Position numbers and translations under genes: made by a program
Notes under the pieces: model-generated
The model's input: only the letters and a program-made list of their open reading frames with translations
Database searches by the model: none
Told to the model about the DNA's origin: nothing
Assembly (NCBI GenBank): GCA_037127255.1
Contig: JBANSL010000017.1
Span: forward strand, 65,021,857 to 65,085,856
Source of the DNA: Persicaria tinctoria
Taxonomy: Eukaryota > Streptophyta > Magnoliopsida > Caryophyllales > Polygonaceae
DNA length: 64,000 nucleotides
Direction of reading: 5' to 3'
Shown here: in pieces, positions 1-11,042 of the stretch
Position numbering within the stretch: position 1 is the first letter of the stretch
Layout: every line of letters starts with the position of its first letter

Positions 1-1139
1 ACCGTATTATCAGTAGAAACCCCACACAAAATCTTTCTGATACTGTCCCAGCTGTACATCCTGAATCCTGCTATCCTACATAAACACCCGAACGAGGAAA
101 AAATATTACAAAAAATGAAACAGAGAACAATGTCAAGTGCAAATGTACAATAAATAACAAAGAACACCAAACTGCATAAGTTAAATAAACATTCAAAACT
201 TTCAACACATTTTAAGCAATCAACAAGCCTACTCAGCAAAACTTTCAACAGTCACGTCTGAATTTTCATCTATGGTAAAGTAAACTCATCATTTTATGAA
301 TATAGATGAACTCTGTCGTTTCAAGATCCCATCAATTATGGTACTTGATTTTGTTTCTAGCAAACACATTGTCATGTCATTAAACCAAAAAGGCTTGAAG
401 CTTGCAGGAAATTACCAAGATATGAATGAAACCGAAAAAATTCACTTCATATAGGCATACCATGAGCTTAGTTATGGCACGTTTGAAGCTGAATTCCTGA
501 ATCTTATCACGGTCTATTCAATCAACTCTGGCCAGCAAAAGATAGCCTAGGCTTCAACAAAAGGCACAAAACACCTGTAGACAAGGCAAAGAAAGCCGAA
601 AACAAACAAGAACTGAACCAGGCGAAAGCAAGCAAGCAATACTGAAATACCAAACTCAGTAGTTACAAGTTACAACACAGTGCTTCAGATCTTTTTGGTA
701 CATCTACCAATGGCCAATCCTGAAATCAACTATGGGTATCAGAACTACATCATCTGCATATCTGGTAAAACCTGAAATAAGAACAAGGGAAAAAACAAGA
801 CTTTGAAAAGTCCAAATGCTTGAATCTCATGGCAACCCTTACCGACTCTGCTCCAACAGGGATGGTAGAGGGGTCAGCGGAAGGTAAAAAAAAACCTATA
901 GAAAATGCAAAGTCGACACAAAGCAACCTCACAAGGCCTACCAAACTACAACACTTCCATGAAAGATCTTACAAAATGATCAATCGTAAAAAGGGACCTG
1001 CCGGAAGTTGTATCTAATACATAGAAAGTTTTACATTCTTCGCCATGAAAAGGCACATTAAGGGTCAAAAATAATGGAGAAAGGAAAAAATGTGTTCAGC
1101 AAGAAAGCCAACCCACCCCACAACTTGTAAGAGACAACC
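1..1139. other. No gene recognised
   Basis: About 1.1 kb of AT-rich sequence with only short open frames and no protein I recognise on either strand. It lies downstream (in minus-strand sense) of the CIP1-like remnant, so part of it could be former 3' sequence of that gene, but nothing in the bases proves this. Confidence 0.5.
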
Positions 1140-1179
1140 TGAATTGCACTGTGAGGGGTGCTTCAATATATATTAAATC

Positions 1180-2162
1180 CGTGGCTTCGTTTGTTATCGA
1201 GCTGATTTCATCTTCCAGCTCGCTCCTCTGGTTATTCAAGGTTCTACTTCATTTTCAAGGCCCTGCACCTTCTCTACTATGCTGTTTTTCTCTTCTAGAA
1301 TCCTCTTCTCATCTGCTTCACTAGTCATAAGATTTTCAGTCAATGTTGTCAATGTCGATAGTTCCTTCTGGAAACTGTTTAAGTGATCAAAAAGCTCCTT
1401 CATTTGACCAGACGCTTCACCGTTCTTGTTGATCAGCTGCTCCTCCAGCTCACTCTTTTGGGCACGTATCGTCTTAGCTTCTTTTTCCATCTTCTTGAGC
1501 TGTGTTGTCAAAGCTTCCATCTTGGAATCAGATTCTCGTTCAATATCCTCGAATTTCTTCAGTACATCGGAATACTGATCTTGTCCGTCTTTCAATGTCA
1601 CCTCCAGTTGTGATATCTAGGCCTTCAATCGTGATGTCTCGTCACTCAACACCTCAACTTCCTTTGCTTTGATTTCCAACTCCTCTTCTCACTCCTTTTT
1701 CCGATTGTTTTCACTCATGAGCTGCAATCTTTCATCACCCCATCTCTCTGACTTGACCTTAAAATCATCAATGTCTTTTCGGCATCTTGTAGCTTGCTCA
1801 GAGCTGCTGCACATTGCGAACTCAGAGCTTCCTGCTCTTCATTTGATACAGCAAGCTTCATCCTCAAGTTATGCATTTCATGATTTGGCGCTTCAAGTTC
1901 TTCCCGGAGTTCACCTGTTACACGTTGAAAATTGTTTTACAATTCTCCAATCTTACTACCTTTTCCCTTGGAAGAATGGTCCCCTTCTGAGTCTGAGTCC
2001 GATGAAGAGGTTGAGAATTTTTCTTTCCTCTCTTCATACTTATCATGAACTTTCTTCTTCAGTTCTCCATTAAGGTTATGATAGAGTTCATAGATGGCTT
2101 GTATTGCTTGTCCTCAAGTGACTCTGGTTTACCAAAATTGCAACTTATGTGTTCAATTATGT
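1180..2162 (-). pseudogene. Broken fragment of a CIP1-like (COP1-interactive protein 1) coiled-coil gene
   Basis: Read on the minus strand, this segment gives long stretches of charged heptad-type coiled coil. They include a Ser/Asp-rich tract (SSSDSDSEGDHSSKGKGSK) that follows NLNGELKKKVHDKYEE, and the block 1236-1601 with EDIERESDSKMEALTTQLKK. This order (a NAB-like GEL motif, an acidic serine tract, then long coiled coil) is typical of plant COP1-interactive protein 1 relatives. The reading frame is not intact: there are stops at about 1940, 1690 and 1617, a frame change near 1745-1760, and another near 1240. A plausible splice acceptor (ttttag) lies just before 2162. Only a few hundred codons are present against well over a thousand in the family. 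It is therefore a truncated pseudogene or captured fragment. CIP1 identity is by recall of family sequence, not by a search. Confidence 0.7.
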
Positions 2163-2417
2163 CTAAAATATAAGGAAAAAGAAAGAAAGAGAGAAACAAG
2201 CATTAGAAAGCATACTACATAGGAAATATTGTGAAGATGATACATAACATAAGATATGTTCAGCATCCATCCCACGCTTTAGGGCCATAAGCACTGCCAT
2301 CTTTAGTGGTCATCTAGCATGATAAAAACATTTTAGTGTGGAAAAACAAGCACTGCGATTTTCAGTAGTTTGACAATCATTAATGTTGGAGCGATAGATA
2401 TATAATGTATGTGATAC

Positions 2418-2775
2418 CTGCGTCAATAACAACAACTTTGTCGCAGTCCATGACAGTGGGTATTCTGTGAGCAATGCTGATTATGGTGCAGGCTGCAAAC
2501 TCCTCTCTGATGATTCTTTGAATCACAGCGTCGGTCTGAGAATCCACAGATGCTGTGGCTTCATCCATGAACAGCAACCGGCTCCTCTTGAGCATCACCC
2601 GGCCCAGGCAGAGAAGCTGCTTTTGCCCCACGCTCCAGTTGTCGCCATTGTCCACCACTGCCAAATTCATTGGACTCGAGAGAGATCACTACAATACAAT
2701 TTATATATATATGTGATGGAAGAAGGCGGAATTTTAGAACAACGCACCTAAGGAATCGAGCTTTTCTGGCTTTGT
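2418..2775 (-). pseudogene. Two-exon fragment of an ABCC (MRP-type) transporter, second nucleotide-binding domain
   Basis: The minus strand encodes the end of an ABC ATPase domain. The signature motif is [14 protein letters not shown], Walker B with the D-loop is [16 protein letters not shown], and the H-loop is SIAHRIPT. The wording is that of plant ABCC/MRP vacuolar or plasma-membrane exporters (ABCC4/14-like NBD2). An upstream piece reading KPEKLDSL ends at 2748 with a GT donor. A 90-bp intron (2658-2747) with an AG acceptor follows, and the frame resumes as VVDNGDNWS. The second exon runs to a GT donor after DAG at 2418. Walker A, the transmembrane domains and the final exon are missing, so it cannot make a transporter. 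The conserved splice sites show it came from genomic DNA and not from a processed mRNA. It lies about 250 bp from the CIP1-like fragment on the same strand. Confidence 0.85.
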
Positions 2776-3120
2776 TGCTCATAATTCAACTCAAACAACA
2801 CCCAAATCTACAACAATGAAACAAAACACACAAACAACCAATTTCATCAATTTCAATTCTAATTTCAAACCCTTTGTGTAAATGGTCTTATCTATAGTCA
2901 TTTTCCATCTTACTTGTAGCCCTTATGAATACACTTTGATGTATGGGAGTAATATATCGGCGTATCGCCAACAATGTGTAAACTTTTTCAAAAATGATCC
3001 ACTACTTTGCTCTCGAACAAAATTTGCTCATCTTGTTACATGAAAACATCACTGAAAGAGGAGAACAACTTCATGAGTCCCACCTGGATAAATAAAATTT
3101 GGAAACTCAACACACTCAAA

Positions 3121-4785
3121 TCAAACAATCCCGGAGTTGAAGACATGAAGATCCAATAAGGTATTGTAGTATCCCTTCTGAATTTCATCCTCTTTCACCT
3201 GATGCAACAGCAACGTCTCTATGATGAGATCCTCCCAATCCAGATCCTGGCCATCCGTCTTCCTCCTCTTTCTCCCACCATTACCGTGTTCCGGAACAGA
3301 AGCATCATTTGCCTCCTCCAGCATTGCGTCAGGGATGCACACCATGGCATTGGCATCCTTGTTCGGTTGACAAGCGATTGAACTGATGCGCGTCTTGGCT
3401 GCTTTGATCTTATGCTTCCTCCTCTCGGTCTCTTGGCACCCGCGGGTATATGAGGGAGGAGCCACTTCCAAGCCCACGTCCTGCACTGTTATCTCCTCCG
3501 TCATGAGCCTCCTGCATAGCTCCGATCTCCCGGTCCACCATTCATCGTACATGAACAGATCGGGTTGGTTAGACCAGCTTTGCTCCTTGGCTACATGGCT
3601 CGGTTCACCCCTTTCTGCCAACTTCATCATGGAAGCACCGGTGCTAAATTTGGAATGGATCTGAGCCAAGGCCTCGTGTGAAACCTTGAGGCTTTCCAAC
3701 TCCGACATGCTCAAGCTCACCCCCTCAACATTGCTCGGGTTCTCCCCTTCGTTACTGCATTGTTGAGGATCGTTTTCGGATGTAACCTTCTTCCACTCTG
3801 CCCCATACTCCGCTGAGCCACTTAAGCACTCCCCTAGTAGCTCCTCCACATCAAACGAACTACCGGTTGTATCCTCATTCCTGATTCTCTTCCTCTTCGC
3901 CCCGCCTTTCTCCCTTGACTTCATCTCCATATACTTGAGCACAAATGGAGCATTCTTCAAAATGTTCTTGACATTCACATCATCTCCCCATGGCAGTTTC
4001 CGTGCCACCTTCACAAGCACCTCCAGAAGCTCATTATACCTCTTCTTGCACGTATGGACTACCAAATTAGCTTCCTTTGCCACCTCCTCGAGCTTCGCCT
4101 GAAATCCATTCAGCTTAGCCACAAAAACCAACACTGCCACTGCAACCGGCCCTGGCCTCCTCCCTGTGGTCAAGAACCACTTGATCGTGCACTGTAAAAT
4201 AAAATTCCCCTGCTGAACCATCAACTCCAGCTTATCCTTACCGGCCCCTTTGAACCCAGGGAAATTCCTAATCATCCTCTCCAGCATCCCAACAATGTCA
4301 AACTCAGGCAACTGGATCCCAAGAAACTGAACAACCCTACTAATCATCTTCCCCATCTCATATAACTCGCAACCAACAGCATCAGCAACCTCAGAGATAG
4401 GCAGTGGATCATCATCCATTCGCATTACAATGCAAGAGCAAGCACCGACAAGAACAGAGAACCACTCACCCAGGCCGAATTCGCTTGCAGTGACCTTGTC
4501 GACCATTTCTTTAACCTTGGCAGTGCGGGCAACAGTAAAGTCAAGACGGAAGGTGATATCATTGATGATGGAGTCGGATTGATAGAGCTTGCGCTCCTTG
4601 TAGGAGTAGTCTGTGCCAACACCAGTAGTGCCAAAGCGGACAAAGGTACCTTGAGGGCCAGAGATGCCTCCATATTGGTGCTGGTAGTTGTCAAAGTCCT
4701 GGACAACACCGCAGGTGGAGCATACTCGCATACCAGATGTGTCATCGAAGACAAAGTCATTTGATCTACAACTCTTACATGACAT
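3121..4785 (-). CDS. PTF2: Plant-specific TFIIB-related protein PTF2 type
   Basis: This is a 554-residue single-exon ORF on the minus strand. It begins with a zinc ribbon, Cys3-x2-Cys6 and Cys22-x2-Cys25 (MSCKSCRSNDFVF...RVCSTCGVV), as in TFIIB, Brf1 and their plant relatives. Residues of about 75 to 270 form the cyclin-like repeat region. The C-terminal half is acidic and serine-rich with basic clusters (KRKRIRNE, GRKRRK) that could be nuclear localisation signals. Overall sequence and length match plant-only PTF2, which in Arabidopsis (At4g35540, from memory) is linked to male gametophyte and embryo development. By family it should act in the nucleus as a TFIIB-like adaptor between promoter-bound TBP and an RNA polymerase; which polymerase is not visible here. 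The start at 4785 puts the first Cys pair two residues in. A predicted 5'UTR intron lies just upstream. No frame damage is seen, so the gene appears functional. Confidence 0.92.
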   Translation of the reverse strand: MSCKSCRSNDFVFDDTSGMRVCSTCGVVQDFDNYQHQYGGISGPQGTFVRFGTTGVGTDYSYKERKLYQSDSIINDITFRLDFTVARTAKVKEMVDKVTASEFGLGEWFSVLVGACSCIVMRMDDDPLPISEVADAVGCELYEMGKMISRVVQFLGIQLPEFDIVGMLERMIRNFPGFKGAGKDKLELMVQQGNFILQCTIKWFLTTGRRPGPVAVAVLVFVAKLNGFQAKLEEVAKEANLVVHTCKKRYNELLEVLVKVARKLPWGDDVNVKNILKNAPFVLKYMEMKSREKGGAKRKRIRNEDTTGSSFDVEELLGECLSGSAEYGAEWKKVTSENDPQQCSNEGENPSNVEGVSLSMSELESLKVSHEALAQIHSKFSTGASMMKLAERGEPSHVAKEQSWSNQPDLFMYDEWWTGRSELCRRLMTEEITVQDVGLEVAPPSYTRGCQETERRKHKIKAAKTRISSIACQPNKDANAMVCIPDAMLEEANDASVPEHGNGGRKRRKTDGQDLDWEDLIIETLLLHQVKEDEIQKGYYNTLLDLHVFNSGIV

Positions 4786-4797
4786 TCCTCCTTAGCT

Positions 4798-6689
4798 CTG
4801 TGAAGTACAGAGAGAGGGAAAATAAGTATGTTGACAACCCAAGCCTCGTATAATACTGACCAACAATTATCCCAAAGGATTTGCAATGCAAAATAAGGCA
4901 AGTAACTAGAGTTCCTAAACAATCTAAAAAGCAAAAATTGTTAATAGATGTTCAAATTGATGCTTTAAAACATTAACTGGCCATCCATATTGACATATTA
5001 TTGCATTCATCAGTTTACATAGTAAAGAATTGGTATGATATGTTAACTGAAACTGCACAGCTTGAAATGTTCGCTTCAACAAACATTAAGCTAGTTTTGT
5101 TTTTTGGTTTATTTGTCTTCATGAGAAAAGTAAAACGTATCACAACAATTTGAACTCATTTTCCAATACAACTATACAAACAGATTATAACTACCCACAA
5201 AACATAGCTGGATTCCCTAATCAGACATCTTGCAGGATATAAAATGTAACAGAAAATATTCTCAAAGCCCTCCAATGCATAACTAACAGCCTATAAATTT
5301 AGAACCACATACAAGAAGGCAATAATACATGCTCTTAACACTCCAAGAGCAGCACAAATGAAACCAAACAACTTCAAACATAAAGAAGATGTGCACACAG
5401 AAAGACATAAAGCATAACATCAAAAGTCATCATAAGTCTTTCATTCCATCATACTATCCCTAATTTCACAAAGGAAACAGAAAATCATACAAACTGGAGA
5501 AAAAAGTCACTTATTTGGAAAAATCCAATTGCTTCTAGTCCCATCCACAATTTGAAATTTCCCTTCAAACTCAAAATTAAACATAAAATCATACAAACTG
5601 GAGAAAAAATAACTTAGAATGCTGGAGCCATAGAGGGGCCACTAGGATATCATCGGCGACGGTAGGCCAAGAAAGCTGGGTGACCTAAAAAGCAGAGCAA
5701 GGGACTGAGTAAGGTCTTCCAGGTGATGTAGGGTGGTACCTACAGTGTGCCACTGTAATGGGCAAAACTAACCAATTTTAAATGACAAATCATCACAATT
5801 ACCCAAATTTATGAAAACTCACCAATGTCACCATCGTCAAATTCAAGTTATTCAACCATCCTAATTAACTAATTTTAATTGAGAAATCAACAAGTTCAAC
5901 CAACGGCAACAAGTAACCAAGTTCAATCAGCACTCAACACAATGCAAAAGTGGCAGAAACCAATGAAACAGTTTACAACACACAGGTTACATGTTCAATC
6001 AGCAGTCACCAATCAGTGATTCAGAACTGACGACGGCACCAATTTTAAAATTAAACTAGGAAAATTTCAGCAGTAACAACCCAGGAAAATTCAGCATTAA
6101 CACACTTAAAAATTCAGCAATAACATATATAGCCTCCAAACAGAAGATACAACAGCATATATATACTTTCAGAATTGAAATACAACAGCTTATACACCTA
6201 AGATCTAAATAATTGAAAGCAGCAGCATATACATAATCTAATTGAAACGCTCATTCATCAGTTCACAAATTCATCCCACAAATCAGCTATCGAATTTCGT
6301 GAGATTCAAATTAGCAATTCAGTCCACAATGCAGCAATGCAGTTGCCCAGCATAAGTAACAATATTCAGCAGTAGTCATCCTGAATTATCAACTCAGGAT
6401 TACCATACAACATTCAGCAGTGACAATATGGAGTATATCAATAACAGATAGTGATTATCATCAATCAACAAAATAAGTAAACAACCTAATGGAGGAATCG
6501 GGACGAGAGCGAGGGCACCGGAGAGAGACTCACCGAGTTTGCTTCTACGCAGATTGCCGGGCGACCAAAGAGAAATGAAGGAATCTGGACGAGGTCGAGG
6601 CCTAGATGGAGAAGAAAGAGGCATCGATGAAATGAAGGAATCAGGAATATGAACAGAGTTTGCTTCTAGGCGACCAGAGAGAGACTTAC
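4798..6689 (-). other. Predicted 5'UTR intron of the PTF2-type gene
   Basis: On the minus strand a pyrimidine-rich acceptor (ctctgtacttcacag) ends at 4798, 12 bases before the ATG. A strong donor (cctcg|gtaagt) starts at 6689, in a GC-rich leader-like segment at about 6690-6745. The 1.9 kb between is AT-rich with no recognised coding sequence, as expected of a leader intron. A second donor-like site (gtgagt) lies near 6533 in a duplicated copy of the leader. This is inferred from splice-site sequence only; no transcript is available. Confidence 0.5.
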
Positions 6690-6745
6690 CGAGGCGGCTA
6701 GGCGGGGGCAACGAATCGGAACGAGGGCGGGGGCGCCGGAGTTCA
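6485..6745. repeat. Imperfect duplication of the PTF2 leader and splice-donor region
   Basis: A segment reading gagtttgcttcta, then gcgacca with gagag, then gactcacc or gacttacc next to cgag, occurs twice (about 6485-6560 and 6640-6745). Each copy carries a minus-strand splice-donor-like site. The copies also share aatgaaggaatc. Short minus-strand ORFs here are low-complexity by-products of the repeat. Confidence 0.5.
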
Positions 6746-6908
6746 AGTCAAATGTTAATATAAACCTAAGGGTATATATGTAAATACATTTAAAAAACCG
6801 ATCCAAATGTGCTAGCTCGAGTCAATTTTTTCTCGAGCCGATGCTGAGATGACTTTTATACAGCCGGTGCAAACTGGGCCTATGGGCCGGGGCACATTAC
6901 CCAAACAA

Positions 6909-7270
6909 GGATCCTCTACTTCAAACCCTATACCACTCACTACAACACTTAATTATTTTTGTTTAAAATAGATCTTTAAAAAAAAATTTAAAAATTATAT
7001 TCACATTTTAAACAACTATATTTATATGTTTATAAAATTTTATTTGAAAAATTATGTTTTACAATTTTTTAAAAATTAAAAAGACAATTTTTTGCAAATT
7101 CTATTTTTAAAAATTTTCAAAACATAATTTTTCAAAATAAAAGTTTATAAACATATATATATAGTTGTTTAAAATGTGAATATAATTTTTTATTTTTTTT
7201 AAAAGATATATTTTAAACAAAAATAATTTTGTGATGTAGGGAATGATGTAGGGTGTGAAGTAGGAGATCT
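6909..7270. mobile_element. Foldback MITE with long terminal inverted repeats
   Basis: The left arm (ggatcctctacttcaaaccc, then an AT-rich stretch containing attatttttgtttaaaata and cacattttaaacaacta) is the near reverse complement of the right arm, which ends in gtgtgaagtaggagatct. The arms exceed 150 bp and the centre is very AT-rich, so the whole unit can form one hairpin. There is no coding capacity. The terminal GGATCCTCTAC-type sequence resembles the elements at 7410-7797 and 19236-19592, so they may be one MITE group. Confidence 0.7.
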
Positions 7271-7409
7271 TTGTTGTAAATATATAGGTGTGTGACTGTG
7301 TGGTAACTGGTAAGTAAAACAGAAATCGAATATCCAAAATGTTCCATCTATACCGCATCAAAGATAACAAAATAATAATTCTCATTCCTCTTCTATCCCC
7401 CAAATGCAC

Positions 7410-7797
7410 AGTGGAGATCACCTACAACACATGGTGTATCACTCGGTGTGTTGCAAAATTAATTTATATGAAAATTATTGTTAAAAAAAATTCCAAAAAT
7501 TATAAAAATATTGTATTTGATAATTCTTACATATTTGAGAAAAAATATTTTGAAAAATCATAAAAATATTTTCCTAAAAAATACATACGTGTAAAAGTCA
7601 CAAAATAACAACATTTTTGCAAAAAATAATAATTTTACTATGATTTTTCAAAATATTTTTTTACAAATGTATATGAATTATCAAATAAAATATTGTTATA
7701 ATTTTTTAAAAAAAATTTAACAATAATTTTCATATAAACTAATTTTGTGACACACCGAGTGATACATAATGTGTTGTATTGTAGAGGATCTTTACTG
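7410..7797. mobile_element. Foldback MITE, 388 bp, flanked by a 10-bp direct repeat
   Basis: The arms are long inverted repeats. The left begins agtggagatcacctacaaca and continues tggtgtatcactcggtgtgt. The right, reversed, reads cagtaaagatcctctacaat and continues with the same CGGTGTG and AATTTATATGAAAATTATTG blocks. The direct repeat ccaaatgcac at 7400-7409 and 7798-7807 is a target-site duplication. A 9-10 bp duplication with long TIRs is characteristic of Mutator-derived MITEs. No open reading frame of note. Confidence 0.8.
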
Positions 7798-7807
7798 CCA
7801 AATGCAC

Positions 7808-9224
7808 CCTTAGAGTTCTACTCGCGTAGCACCCATACACGCCATCTAAGTTTCGCAATGGTCTTGCACTTTCAATTGACGGAAATCCTACCTTTACAAC
7901 TTTCTATGATTTTTGTTGCACGGACTAGGTATACAACATTCATCGGGGAAAAAAGCCTTGTTCCTAGCTATTCAAGTAAAATAAATTGAAGTCTCAAAAG
8001 CTAACAACTTCGATTGGAAGATCAGAGATTTTCAAGTGGACTTAGATTCACAAGCAAACCAGCCAAGCCCCCCATTGACATTCCTGAATCTCCTGTCATT
8101 GCCAAATGCCAACCCTTTTGAACACAATGTCTTACACATTCTCAATCATCGGGCAACTAAACCATAAATGGTCTTCGCTTTTCTCCTCGTACTTGCAGAA
8201 ACTCGAATCTGAAATACTTAAAGCTCGAAAAAATCCTCCTCCTTGCACAAGCAGCAAATTAAACCGGCCAAATTTGCTTTTTTTTAAAAAAAAATTGTTT
8301 ATGTTTTCAAAATTATGATTCGCAAAAGTCACAGTTGTTATAAAATTGACCGATTGACATCCCACAATGATATTTTTTCTTCTCAAAATCGATTGTTCTA
8401 CAGTAAAATTTAGAAGTTTTAAATTTTTATAAATGATATATATCCGAATACGAGGCGATAGTTCCATATCAACTCATATTCTCGTATAAACATGTGTTAA
8501 AATGAGATGTTATGTTTACCGAAAAAACATTCAATTAAGTTGGCACACATCATGACTCATGAGTTGTAGGCAGGCAGGTAAAATCGGCATCGGCATGGAT
8601 TATACAAGTAGGTGTCGTCCTTGTTAGTTTGCCTACCATGGTTGATTTTAATGAAAAACATACCAACTTATATTTAGTAGAATCTAATGGAATACACGTA
8701 ACAGTGACGGCCCATAGATCCCAAAATGGAAACAGGACATTACCCACGTCTCGATTGATGCCAACCCATCATCGATATTCGGGTGTATAACTTTATTCAT
8801 ATCATTAATTAGATTAGATTAGGTGTTTTTATTTTTTATTTTATATACATACCACAACCTTATCATGAACAATTTTCAAATAGATATATATTGTACAATT
8901 CCACGTATCCGCTAATAATTCATCTGAAATAATACATTTTATTTAGCATTCTGCCTAATGATATACCTTGTTTTTGTTTTTGCTTTTTTTTTTGGTCAAT
9001 TGTTTTTGTTTTTGCTTGTATATAGTTTCTTTGTTAGTTTGGGATCGGGTACGGTGCTTGGTGAAGATGAAGGGATGTTATTGTTAAATTAAGTTGTGGT
9101 TAAATCAAGATGTTGGAGGAGGGTCGAGAGTACAGGTAAGAGAGACACAAATAACACATAAATTTAATGACATTTTATGTCAAAATTAATTGACAATGAG
9201 AGAAGTTGTCCGCTAAAATTAATT
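7808..9224. other. AT-rich intergenic DNA, no gene recognised
   Basis: Short ORFs only, none with family resemblance. The segment separates the MITE pair from the L1-type insertion. Confidence 0.5.
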
Positions 9225-9240
9225 ATTATTTAAGATATCT
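9225..9240. repeat. Left target-site duplication of the L1-type element
   Basis: The 16-bp sequence attatttaagatatct is repeated exactly at 13163-13178 and brackets the LINE insertion. Confidence 0.9.
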
Positions 9241-9429
9241 TTTTTTTTTGGGTCGGCAAAACGGGCAAAGCCCGCTCCCAGCAGGGAGATTTATTAAGGA
9301 GGTAAAACCATCCGTTAGGATGCCTTTGGGATGTCTCCACCCCTCTAGAATCACTGACAATATAAGAAATAACACACTCGGGCGGTTCGTCCAAACACAG
9401 AAAAGCCAAAGGAAAAGAAAAAGCAAGCT

Positions 9430-10494
9430 TAGCTAGCCCATCGGCAAGACGGTTAGCTTCGCGGACAATGTGATGGAACTGAATGTCCCAGTCCCTACTT
9501 CGGAAGCCATGGTAAGCAGTCACCGGGCTAGCACACGGGTGCGTCGTTTCACCGACTTCAGAACAAAATCGAGAGCTGTCTTGGAATCAATCTCGCAAAT
9601 AACCTTCTTGAAGCCACAATCCCAAGCCAATTCGAGCCCCTTTGCGAGGCCCTAGAGGTCCGCTTCCACCACCGAACAGCTTCCGATATGACAGACGAGC
9701 CCCTTGATCCAAACCCCCCTTTCGTTCCGGATTGCTCCACCAGCTTCCGCGGCACCGTCGGCTTTAACAGCTCCGTCGGAATTCATCTTGACCCAGCCAT
9801 CTCTCGGTGGCCTCCAAATCACAGCCCTTGAAACCCTTTCGGCCAGCTTCTTTGTCCCCAACAAGTGCTCCTTTGCTGCTGAGACATCTTTAATAATGTT
9901 CCAGCAACTTTCCGATGTAATTGGTCGGCCAGAGCCTCCATTGAACACCATATCGTTCCTTCTAGTCCAGATCCTCCATAGGGAAACCGCAAAGAAATCG
10001 CTCCAGGTCAACCCCTCCAAGCCTGTCTTGGTTGAAGATATGTTCCTTCGGATCCACGCAACGAATGGGAGAGAGAAGAAATCCTCCTCCTATTCGGCGC
10101 CTTCAACCTGCAACCAGAAGATCTTCACAACCACACAGTCTCGGAATAGATGAATAAGGGATTCACAATTACAATGGCAGATAGGACACAAGTCCGAGTT
10201 ACCTAAGTGTCTTCGAGCTCTCTCCTCATTTGATAGGATTCCACCCTTGCAGGCAAGCCAGACAAAAGTACGAATCCTCTCCGTTACATTCAGCCTCCAT
10301 ATCCTCTTGAAAAAGAGATGATTAGCCGATCGATCGTCCTCGAAACTACAGAGCGCCGAATACCCCTCACGCGTCGAGTAGTCCCCATCGCTGCTGCCGG
10401 CCCAGCACACTCCTTCCTCGGTCTCCACCGTGAACTTCGCTGCCAGCTTGAGGGTCGTGTCAGCGGGTAGGAGGTGGCCAAACTTAAACCAGTC
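9430..10494 (-). pseudogene. LINE zf-RVT and RNase H C-terminal region (disrupted)
   Basis: The minus strand shows the zf-RVT-type Cys/His pattern CPICHCNCESLIHLFRDC (about 10150-10210). RNase H follows, beginning with a VKMNSDGAV block near 9780 and ending with FHHIVREANRLADGLAKLAF near 9430-9480. The pieces lie in different frames, with stops at about 10495 and 9655. This C-terminal architecture is typical of the plant LINE subgroup that acquired an RNase H domain. Confidence 0.85.
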
Positions 10495-11042
10495 CTAGCC
10501 CCTACCTTCTTCCCAATAGTCCACTACCCAAGTCGGAGCCCCTTCAATATTCCCATTAGCTAAGGACCTTAGCGGAGCCTCCTCAAGCCACCTATCTTCC
10601 CAAAACCTTATGCTTCTGCCGTTTCCCAGCCGCCACTTAGCATGGGGCTTAATGACAGTGTTCGATGCCTTTGTGATGCTCTTCCACACCAGGGAGGCCC
10701 TTGGAGAATTTCCGAGTTGCTTCTTAACATACTTGTGAAAGAGCACGTCGGCCCAGACTCCCTCATCCTCATTAATAAGTCTCCAGCTCATCTTAGCCAC
10801 CAAAGAAATATTGAGATCAGCCATCCGCTTAATCCCCAGGCCCCCAAGCTTCCTTGGTCTAGTGACCTCCTCCCACGCAACCTTATGCATCCGTCTCCTC
10901 TCCGTATTGGAGCCCCAAATAAAACTTCTACAACATTTGTCCATGCTCGTATACACACTGCTAGGGAGAAGCATGGTCGACATCGTATAGACGGGAATCG
11001 AAGCAAGCACAGAACGAACAAGAGTTACCTTGCCCACCAGAC

